From CAZQXD01 sp964597315 (GTDB taxonomy: Bacteria > Pseudomonadota > Gammaproteobacteria > Competibacterales > Competibacteraceae), in the NCBI GenBank assembly GCA_964597315.1, contig CAZQXD010000054.1:1-29907 (forward strand): a DNA stretch of 29,907 nucleotides. The letters are read 5' to 3'. Below the pieces are notes generated by a model that saw only the letters and a list, made by a program, of their open reading frames with translations, did no database searches and was not told the origin of the DNA. A program made the translations under genes and the position numbers. This document shows positions 24,233 through 29,907 of the stretch, piece by piece (position 1 is the first letter of the stretch; each line of letters starts with the position of its first letter).

Positions 24233-24622
24233 CTTGCCCTGGCGAGCAGCGCCCACGTCCAGAACCCACACCCACCAACCGCGCCGGTTACCGCCTCCAC
24301 CGACACCATAGCTTGTGGGTCAGCATAAAATGTCAAAAAATTTTACGATTAGTTACAACAGCGTATTAATTTTTATCTATCTGAATAAATTAATTAAATT
24401 TTTTCTATCCTCATTTTATATAGGGGATAACCCGAATACGATTAGACTATTCCCGTATAAAATTTTGAAACAGGCAGAAATATTCAATCAGGAATTTTTA
24501 CATACCCAGTAGTGGGTAGTCGCTCAGCACCCATTGATCATTGCGTAGCGCAGCCGGAATCACAGAGGCTATCTCTCCCGGAGGGCGGATCGCCGCCCTT
24601 GATCCGGCTTTATTAAAATATC
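24233..24622. other. AT-rich gene-free region with a hairpin downstream of parE
   Basis: No gene is supported. The part from about 24330 to 24510 is strongly AT-rich. AGGGCGG-ATCG-CCGCCCT (24582-24599) is a perfect 7-bp stem 23 bases past the parE stop, with outer arms AGCCGGA and TCCGGCT around it. It lacks a T-run on the parE strand, so it may be a repeat element or a weak terminator. Confidence 0.4.
24331..24347 (+). promoter_or_regulatory. orphan copy of the PepA-type activator box
   Basis: TGTCAAAAAATTTTACG resembles the TGTCA-N7-TNACA boxes before both PepA-like genes. The CGGATAC box is absent, and no GG-N10-GC promoter is found about 90 bp downstream. It may be chance in AT-rich DNA or the remains of a third unit. 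Confidence 0.3.
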
Positions 24623-26518
24623 TCAGCCCACCACCTCCGCCAGATTACCCTTCTCCTCCAGCCAGCTCTTGCGGTGAGCGGCCCGCTTTCTGGCCAACAG
24701 CATGTCCATCAGTTCATCGGTGCCGTCGTCGTCGTCCAGACTGAGCTGCACCAGCCGCCGGGTGTCCGGGGCCATGGTGGTCTCCCGCAGTTGCAGGGGG
24801 TTCATCTCCCCCAGGCCCTTGAAGCGGGTCACGGCCACTTTGCCTTTTTTATGCTCGGCGGCGATCCGATCCAAAAGGCCCTGGCGCTCGGCCTCGTCCA
24901 GGGCGTAATAGACTGTCTTGCCCATGTCGATGCGAAACAGCGGCGGCATGGCCACGAACACATGGCCAGCGGCCACCAGAGGCCGGAAGTGGCGCAGAAA
25001 CAGGGCGCACAGCAAGGTGGCGATATGGGCGCCGTCGGAATCGGCGTCGGCCAGGATGCAGACCTTGCCGTAGCGCAGCCCCGATAGATCGGCGGAGCCG
25101 GGGTCTACGCCCAGGGCCACGGCGATGTCGTGGACCTCCTGGGAGGCCATCACCTGGCCTGACTCCACTTCCCAGGTGTTGAGGATCTTGCCGCGCAGGG
25201 GCATCACCGCCTGGAACTCCCGGTCCCGGGCCTGCTTGGCGGAACCGCCAGCGGAGTCCCCCTCCACCAAAAACAACTCGGTGCGGTTCAGGTCCTGGGC
25301 GCTACAGTCGGCCAGCTTGCCGGGCAGGGCCGGGCCGCTGGTGACTTTTTTGCGGATGACCTTTTTGGCGCTTTTCAGGCGTTTCTGGGCGTTGGCCAGG
25401 GCCAGATTGGCGATCCGTTCCCCGGACTCCACATGCTGGTTCAGCCATAGGGAGAAGGCATCCTTGACCACCCCGCCCACGAACACCGCGCACTCCCGGG
25501 AGGACAGTCGCTCCTTGGTCTGGCCGGAAAACTGGGGGTCCTGGAGCTTGGCGGACAGCACATAGTGAGTCCCCTCCCAGACATCCTCCGGGGCCAGCTT
25601 CACGCCCCGGGGCAGTAAATTACGGAATTCGCAGAACTCCCGCACCGCCTCGGTCAGCCCGGAGCGCAGGCCGTTGACGTGGGTACCCCCCTGGGGGGTG
25701 GGTATCAAGTTCACATAGGACTCGGTGACCGGCTCGGCGCCCCCTTCGGGCAGCCAGGTGATGGCCCACTCCACCGCCTCGTGGTCGCTCTCCAGGCGGC
25801 CCACGAAGGGTGGATCGGGCAGCAGTTCGGCCGGGCGCAGGGTCTCGGTCAGATAATCCGTAAGCCCGTCTTCGTAAAACCATTCCCGGCGCTCGCCCCC
25901 GGCTTCGTCCACGAACCGCACCCGCAGCCCCGGACACAGCACGGCCTTGGCCCGCAGCACATGACTCAGGCGCGGCACCGAGAAACGGGGCGAGTCGAAG
26001 TATCCGGGATCGGGCCAGAAGCGCACCAGGGTGCCAGTGTTGCGGCGGCCCACGACGCCGGTTTCGGTCAGGGCCTCAACTTTATCCCCCTGCTCGAAAG
26101 CCATCCGGTATTCCCGGCCGTCGCGCTTGACCTGGATTTCCAGGCGCTTGGACAGGGCGTTGACCACGGATACCCCAACTCCGTGCAGGCCCCCGGAAAA
26201 CCGATAGGAGCGGTTGGAGAACTTGCCCCCGGCATGGAGCCGGGTGAGGATCAGTTCCACCCCGGGCAAGCCCTCTTCCGGGTGTATGTCCACGGGCATC
26301 CCCCGGCCATCATCGGCTACGGACAGGGAACCGTCGGCGTGGAGGGTGACGTCGATCTGTTTGGCGAAACCCGCAGTAGCCTCATCGACGCTGTTGTCGA
26401 TGACCTCTTGGGCCAGGTGGTTGGGGCGGGTGGTGTCGGTGTACATCCCCGGGCGCTTGCGCACCGGGTCGAGACCGCTCAGGACCTCGATGGCGGAGGC
26501 GTCGTATACGCTGTTCAT
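24623..26518 (-). CDS. parE: DNA topoisomerase IV subunit B (ParE)
   Basis: This 631-residue protein has the GHKL ATPase domain at the N-terminus (VIDNSVDEA, DDGRGMPVDIH, SGGLHGVGVSVVNALS). The transducer domain follows, then the TOPRIM part (FLVEGDSAGGSAKQARDREF, DADSDGAHI). KRKAPxxG-like start residues are RKRPGMYTD. The length of 631 is that of ParE and not of GyrB (about 800), as it lacks the GyrB insertion. ParE and ParC together separate daughter chromosomes. GGAG lies four bases before the ATG at 26518. parC is not in the window. The small low-GC island begins a few hundred bases upstream. Confidence 0.95.
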   Translation of the reverse strand: MNSVYDASAIEVLSGLDPVRKRPGMYTDTTRPNHLAQEVIDNSVDEATAGFAKQIDVTLHADGSLSVADDGRGMPVDIHPEEGLPGVELILTRLHAGGKFSNRSYRFSGGLHGVGVSVVNALSKRLEIQVKRDGREYRMAFEQGDKVEALTETGVVGRRNTGTLVRFWPDPGYFDSPRFSVPRLSHVLRAKAVLCPGLRVRFVDEAGGERREWFYEDGLTDYLTETLRPAELLPDPPFVGRLESDHEAVEWAITWLPEGGAEPVTESYVNLIPTPQGGTHVNGLRSGLTEAVREFCEFRNLLPRGVKLAPEDVWEGTHYVLSAKLQDPQFSGQTKERLSSRECAVFVGGVVKDAFSLWLNQHVESGERIANLALANAQKRLKSAKKVIRKKVTSGPALPGKLADCSAQDLNRTELFLVEGDSAGGSAKQARDREFQAVMPLRGKILNTWEVESGQVMASQEVHDIAVALGVDPGSADLSGLRYGKVCILADADSDGAHIATLLCALFLRHFRPLVAAGHVFVAMPPLFRIDMGKTVYYALDEAERQGLLDRIAAEHKKGKVAVTRFKGLGEMNPLQLRETTMAPDTRRLVQLSLDDDDGTDELMDMLLARKRAAHRKSWLEEKGNLAEVVG

Positions 26519-26696
26519 GGACTCCGGCTGTGGGTTGTGAAAAGTCGCCGCTTAGTGTAACGCCTGTTGCCGGTATCCACACGGCCAAACGGCTAGGGAC
26601 GCAATCCAGGGCTAGCCCATGACATTGCAGGCCGACAGCCTGTTCTCTCCCGTTGCGCGGGCGATTCGCCGCCATGGGTCTATTGACGCCCCTCCC

Positions 26697-26912
26697 TTAC
26701 CCAAACTGCCGCCGCCACGTTTCACAGCGAAGCGCATCACGGTCCTCATAGGCACGGATCGCGGAGTCCATATCCATAGTGAATGGGTCCTCTTGGCCCT
26801 CCGCCAATGCGGTCAGCGGGCGGCGAATTTTTTCTTCGGAGATTGAGGGATCAAGCGCAGCTGCGGCAGTATTGCTTTTTTGGGACTTTGCATTGAAGGT
26901 CTTGGTTTTCAT
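26697..26912 (-). CDS. small hypothetical protein
   Basis: This is a 71-residue, charged, soluble peptide beginning MKTKTFNAKSQKSNTAAAAL. It has no membrane segment and no recognised motif. The sequence DPFTMDMDSAIRAYEDRD near the end is moderately acidic. I used the ATG at 26912. An upstream start at 26930 is possible. The ribosome binding site (AAGG, about 13 bases before the ATG) is weak. It lies between parE and the accessory island. It may be a real small gene, but support is limited. Confidence 0.45.
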   Translation of the reverse strand: MKTKTFNAKSQKSNTAAAALDPSISEEKIRRPLTALAEGQEDPFTMDMDSAIRAYEDRDALRCETWRRQFG

Positions 26913-27313
26913 GAGTTGCTGCCTTTCCAACGTGTGCGGGGTCTATGGAAATAGAAAACAAGATTTATAATAAAGTCGCCAAGTATTAACTGCTTCTCTA
27001 ACAGCTAAAAAAATATAGTCATGGTGAAATATTTTTCCTGAATGGTAGCTAATTATTGCAGACAACATGTCGCATAGAATTGTTACGAAGTAAGTTGAAA
27101 TATATTCACGAAATAGCTTGAAAAAGCCATCCCGTGGAAACAATGATTTTTTTCCTTTATCACGTATTGGACCCAAAAGTTATTCTATAACTCCTATATA
27201 CATTGATTCCTCCTTGAGCTATAACGTCTGCGCACAGGTGTGTGCGTCCTCGCACGACGACTGAAGCACGTATGATGCATCTCCATTTATCGCCATTCCT
27301 TGATATGGTGAGC
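26913..27313. other. AT-rich gene-free stretch at the edge of the accessory island
   Basis: The base composition drops here compared with parE. A 77-codon minus-strand frame (27176 to 26943) has a TTG start, no good ribosome site and no recognisable protein, so I do not call it. CGCACA-GGTG-TGTGCG (27231-27246) is a perfect hairpin 68 bases past the kinase stop, without a T-run. The junction of the acquired DNA probably lies in this stretch. Confidence 0.45.
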
Positions 27314-27811
27314 CTATTGATACAAAACCTCAATGTTTAATTCTTCATCATCGATAGGGGGTTGAAAATGGCTGTTTACCTGGTGAAAAACCGCTTCCGT
27401 ATCAAATCGAGCGCGTTCCGGTGATTCCTGCCTTCGTTGTTCAAGTCGCTTTAAGCATAATTGATCTTCGGCTTGCAGATAAATCAATTTATGAGGGATT
27501 TGAGCCTCGAAAAATATCTCTTTAAACCACGCTCTCTGCTTCTTTGTGTTCCCTGGAAAATCCATAACCACAGAAACGCCCGAATGTAAGAGTTTTCGCA
27601 CATGCCTCTTTAACAAAGATTTTAATCGAGATGAGTATTGTATGTAGTCTTCAAAGTTTTTTATTTCTTCTGGATAAAGAGCAGAGAGCCAGTCATCTTC
27701 AGATAATAATACCGCGTTTAATTCACTGGCCAATTTTTTTGAGTATATCGATTTCCCCGCTCCCATTTTTCCGCAGAAAAAGATCAGGGTTCCATTTTTA
27801 TTCATCATCAT
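27314..27811 (-). CDS. P-loop kinase-like ATP-binding protein (AAA_33 / zeta-toxin-like)
   Basis: This is a 165-residue single-domain protein. Walker A is GKMGAGKS (about 14-21). The conserved second block is GVSVVMDFPGNTKKQRAWFK, and the lid arginines lie in LKRLEQRRQESPERARF. This matches small predicted kinases of the AAA_33 group, related to polynucleotide kinases and zeta toxins. Three ATGs in a row (27811, 27808, 27805) follow AGGA, and the first is used here. It starts 15 bases after the methyltransferase stop, in the same low-GC operon as a restriction-modification pair. Whether it takes part in defence or is a passenger is not shown. Confidence 0.8.
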   Translation of the reverse strand: MMMNKNGTLIFFCGKMGAGKSIYSKKLASELNAVLLSEDDWLSALYPEEIKNFEDYIQYSSRLKSLLKRHVRKLLHSGVSVVMDFPGNTKKQRAWFKEIFFEAQIPHKLIYLQAEDQLCLKRLEQRRQESPERARFDTEAVFHQVNSHFQPPIDDEELNIEVLYQ

Positions 27812-27826
27812 CGCATCCTACGGTCT

Positions 27827-28489
27827 CTACAGTAACTTTGTCTGTTTAAAGAGAATGACGTTGCTCTGAGTACGGCTGGAATAAGTAGGCCAGTCAGGTT
27901 CATATTCATCGGCCTGATGCCCCCAGGTTAACCACCCTTGTCTCGGGCCTCGCGCGAATAACTCAATGAACGGCCCCCAGCTACACGCTTCTATAATCTC
28001 ATATTGTTCATCAGGTTTCCTACTATGTTCACGCTTCCTTGAGCTAATGATATTTTCTTGCCTTCTACCTGGCTGTAAAGTACGAGCGTTCTTACCCCGG
28101 ACACCGAACAGGATCATTTCCGTGACATTACGAAAATAAAAACCTACGCCCCGCCTATCTGGGCCACCGTCTTTTCTGACCTTATACCAGATGACATTCG
28201 TTTTATAGGTGAAACCCCAATGCTCCATCACCTGTAACCCCTCCGCCAAAAGCGCATTGGGCACCCATAAATACAAATGAGCCGTCTCATGAACGATCGC
28301 CTCAACCGGCAATTCTTTAATCTCCTGAAGCGTCATGGTCGAGTACCGCGAGAGTCTCTTATGTTCAGGCGCCATCTTCCCCGTTCGATTTGCAAACTGC
28401 CAAGGCGGGTCGGCCAAGACAGTGGCAAATTTTCTGTCCTTGACGGTTTTCAGCAAGTCTTCGGATGCAGTTAATTCATTCTTTGTCAT
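27827..28489 (-). CDS. MT-A70-family adenine-N6 DNA methyltransferase
   Basis: This 220-residue protein has the catalytic DPPW motif (residues 27-30, ATVLADPPWQFANRTG) and the following MT-A70-type sequence (HLYLWVPNALLAEGLQVMEH, VIWYK, RNVTEMILFGVRGK). The family transfers methyl groups from S-adenosylmethionine to N6 of adenine. In bacteria it includes MunI-type modification enzymes. The ATG follows the endonuclease TGA directly (TGAATG), with GAGG about ten bases upstream. Its job is most likely to protect host DNA from the adjacent restriction enzyme. The recognition site cannot be read from the sequence. Confidence 0.9.
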   Translation of the reverse strand: MTKNELTASEDLLKTVKDRKFATVLADPPWQFANRTGKMAPEHKRLSRYSTMTLQEIKELPVEAIVHETAHLYLWVPNALLAEGLQVMEHWGFTYKTNVIWYKVRKDGGPDRRGVGFYFRNVTEMILFGVRGKNARTLQPGRRQENIISSRKREHSRKPDEQYEIIEACSWGPFIELFARGPRQGWLTWGHQADEYEPDWPTYSSRTQSNVILFKQTKLL

Positions 28490-29080
28490 TCAGTCATCCT
28501 CAACATAAAGGTTCTTTGAAATGCCGAAAACCAGAATTGGGCAGCCAGCACCGCCACCACCTTTGATTCGTGGAAGTAGTTTGCTCATATGTGTAGTTGA
28601 TGCCCCGTAAGATGATCCTCGCCCTAGCGCCTTGAAAATATCCTGAAGCTCGTCACACCGGGTGATTATTACACCAACGCTGATGGCGCGCAAATCGAAA
28701 AGCAGCCTAAAATTGTTCAAGCCCCTATCGTAGAACGGATCTTTATTGTTCCATTCAATCTCAAGAGCAATCCCATTCCTGAAGCAGTCCACTTTATGAG
28801 TCGGCGTATCAATAACGCTTTCATCCACAACGGTTTGTGTGGAAAACTCTTTCTCCAGCCATCCACGCTTGTAGAGATAGCTATCGATATAAGCCGAAAC
28901 TTTTGATTTGCTCCCGCCGGAATTTGTAATCCAGCTTTTCTTTAACCGAAACTCGGTCAACACGGCGATGATATCTTTCCATTCCTCTGGAAAATCTTCT
29001 TTCAAGATTGCACAGGCATGTTTCCACTCATGGACTTCATAATATTCAAGAATAAATCTTGAGAGCAGGTTCTTTCCCAT
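28490..29080 (-). CDS. BglII/BstYI-family type II restriction endonuclease
   Basis: This is a 196-residue protein with the BglII/BstYI family core. KVDCFRNGIALEIEWNNKDP followed by LNNFRLLFDLRAISVGVIIT holds the active site. Asp98, Glu107 and Glu109 form D-x8-E-x-E, the same spacing as in BglII (whose third residue is Gln) and with the Glu used by BamHI. The C-terminal part, with RGSSYGASTTHMSKLLPRIK, probably forms the substrate-binding loops. I chose ATG 29080, with AAGGA five bases upstream, over the GTG at 29083. The paired MT-A70 methyltransferase follows directly. Relatives cut AGATCT or RGATCY, so a GATC-centred target is a reasonable guess. Confidence 0.88.
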   Translation of the reverse strand: MGKNLLSRFILEYYEVHEWKHACAILKEDFPEEWKDIIAVLTEFRLKKSWITNSGGSKSKVSAYIDSYLYKRGWLEKEFSTQTVVDESVIDTPTHKVDCFRNGIALEIEWNNKDPFYDRGLNNFRLLFDLRAISVGVIITRCDELQDIFKALGRGSSYGASTTHMSKLLPRIKGGGGAGCPILVFGISKNLYVEDD

Positions 29081-29120
29081 CACTTTCCTTAGCCAATTTT
29101 TACAAATTTCTAGCCCATTC

Positions 29121-29132
29121 TATTCTAGAATA
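29121..29132. promoter_or_regulatory. palindrome upstream of the restriction operon
   Basis: TATTCTAGAATA is a perfect 12-bp palindrome about 41 bases before the endonuclease start, flanked by ACAAAT and ATTTGT arms. It sits where a promoter operator would be expected. No controller (C) protein gene is visible. Confidence 0.35.
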
Positions 29133-29222
29133 TTTGTGTCTATCATCAGGCAGTCTATTGATAGCCATAACCGAACGCAAAAAGCGCAGCGTAGCTTATT
29201 GTGGTCCGATTTTATGGCCTTG

Positions 29223-29459
29223 TTAGCGCCCTTTCTGTTGCGCGACATATTCGTCGAGCAATTGTCGTATCATTCTTTGATACTGCGTATGGTGTTTTTT
29301 TGCGGCCTCTTTGAAAAAGGCAACACTTTCAGAACTGAGTGATATTGTTACCTTTGTTTGCTCGTTCTTTAGCGCCAATTCTTCGGGGGATGGAAGAAAA
29401 TCTGGCACCAACTTGATTTCGCCCATTGGCTCTTCGCTATATCGAATTCGCTTGCTCAT
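29223..29459 (-). CDS. brnA: BrnA-like antitoxin
   Basis: This is a 78-residue protein with a charged N-terminal tail and a ribbon-helix-helix C-terminal part (VTISLSSESVAFFKEAAKKH, then YQRMIRQLLDEYV). It is the usual form of BrnA or CopG-type antitoxins, which dimerise, bind the toxin and repress their own promoter. The ATG at 29459 is 23 bases inside the end of the toxin gene, so the two are translationally coupled in the toxin-first order typical of BrnT-BrnA. Confidence 0.85.
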   Translation of the reverse strand: MSKRIRYSEEPMGEIKLVPDFLPSPEELALKNEQTKVTISLSSESVAFFKEAAKKHHTQYQRMIRQLLDEYVAQQKGR

Positions 29460-29727
29460 AGACTTTCTTGCCCTTGCGCCAATAACCCGCACCGATTATT
29501 CGCATGCGGCCTGATCGATATGTGAACCGAACTGTCAGTATGCCGCTACCGTCGCGATTTAAACCAAAGCAGTAATACCGTTTCTCTTTCTGGCTATGAC
29601 TCAGATCTTCGGCAATGACGCGCTTTGCATCGAAGAAGGCATATTGAGCCTCGTAAAAAGAAACCCCATGCTTCCGCTGATTGGCGGTATTCTTCCTTTC
29701 GTCCCACTCGAAGCTCGGTTCGTTCAT
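29437..29727 (-). CDS. brnT: BrnT-family ribonuclease toxin
   Basis: This 96-residue protein begins MNEPSFEWDERKNTANQRKH and continues GVSFYEAQ, the BrnT W-D-x-x-K...K-H-G-V-S-F motif. The RelE-like fold continues with RVIAEDLSHSQKEKRYYCFG. The C-terminal segment reads RIIGAGYWRKGKKVYEQ where most members have R-I-I-S-A-R-K-A. BrnT cleaves RNA and stops growth until bound by BrnA. The start is the ATG at 29727. It is the first gene of the pair, and the island's restriction operon follows. Confidence 0.88.
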   Translation of the reverse strand: MNEPSFEWDERKNTANQRKHGVSFYEAQYAFFDAKRVIAEDLSHSQKEKRYYCFGLNRDGSGILTVRFTYRSGRMRIIGAGYWRKGKKVYEQANSI

Positions 29728-29746
29728 AGGGTTGAAGATAGCAAAT

Positions 29747-29766
29747 GTATGGCTATTTCACCATAC
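29747..29766. promoter_or_regulatory. candidate operator of brnTA
   Basis: GTATGG-N8-CCATAC is an inverted repeat with perfect 6-bp arms. Its centre is about 30 bases upstream of the brnT ATG, in the expected promoter zone. BrnA-type antitoxins bind such repeats in their own promoters. Confidence 0.45.
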
Positions 29767-29784
29767 GCCGATCTTTTAGCCCTA

Positions 29785-29907
29785 GCGCCGATCTCGGCCG
29801 ATGAGGCGCCTCGGCGCCACCGTCGGCTAGAGCGCCGTATCATGCGTACCTGCCTTAGCAAAACTCCGCGTAAACCCTCGCCCAATCGGGCGGGGATACA
29901 AGCGGGA
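29785..29907. other. highly structured gene-free DNA at window end, possible mobile-element edge
   Basis: GCGCCGA (29785-29791) and TCGGCGC (29811-29817) form a long-range inverted repeat with GAGGCGCCTC (29803-29812) inside it. CCTCGCCC-AATC-GGGCGGGG (29876-29895) forms an 8-bp stem. GC-rich hairpins like this occur at ends or in omega-RNA regions of IS200/IS605-type elements, but no transposase is visible before the window ends. Confidence 0.35.

Noticed and set aside
26943..27176. 77-codon minus-strand frame upstream of the small gene
   Set aside because: TTG start, no good ribosome binding site, AT-rich composition and no recognisable protein. I treat the area as gene-free.
1..29907. CRISPR arrays, tRNA and rRNA genes
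   Set aside because: I saw no regularly spaced direct repeats and no tRNA or rRNA landmarks on either strand. This was by eye, so a tRNA scan would settle it.

Overview
The window looks like chromosome of a GC-rich gammaproteobacterium. HrpB, Mfd, ParE, a GacA/UvrY-type regulator and YqaA are all of gammaproteobacterial style. Two tandem PEP-CTERM proteins resemble the flocculation-associated PepA family of floc- and EPS-forming bacteria, so a sludge, sediment or biofilm organism is likely. The species cannot be named from sequence alone. Several genes start with TTG or GTG, and neighbours often overlap by four bases.

Layout. The first 55 bases hold the tail of a gene, possibly a LacI-type regulator. 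A minus-strand block (363-8483) contains a VOC protein, a decapitated short-chain dehydrogenase, an osmoprotectant-type ABC transporter (permease, ATPase, permease) without a binding protein, a decayed BrnT-like fragment, CorA, two small membrane proteins and a complete TrpXYZ-like ABC transporter. A plus-strand block (8564-13755) holds a DedA-PAP2-LssY fusion, an isochorismatase-like hydrolase and HrpB. A GacA-like regulator and Mfd follow, divergently transcribed. Next is a minus-strand group: a Gly/Cys-tailed membrane protein, and a translationally coupled trio of amidoligase, class-I glutamine amidotransferase and YqaA.

The most informative regulatory region is 21.3-24.35 kb. Two pepA-like genes are duplicated in tandem. 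Each has its own -24/-12 (sigma-54) promoter, its own upstream boxes at nearly the same distance, and its own intrinsic terminator. Part of the coding sequence is identical between the copies. A third upstream-box-like site sits after the second copy without a recognisable promoter or gene.

After parE the base composition falls sharply and an accessory island begins (about 26.9-29.75 kb). It holds a small P-loop kinase, an MT-A70-type adenine methyltransferase and a BglII/BstYI-type restriction endonuclease in one operon, then a BrnT-BrnA toxin-antitoxin pair. The window ends in strongly structured, gene-free DNA that could be the edge of a mobile element. I saw no rRNA, tRNA or CRISPR array.
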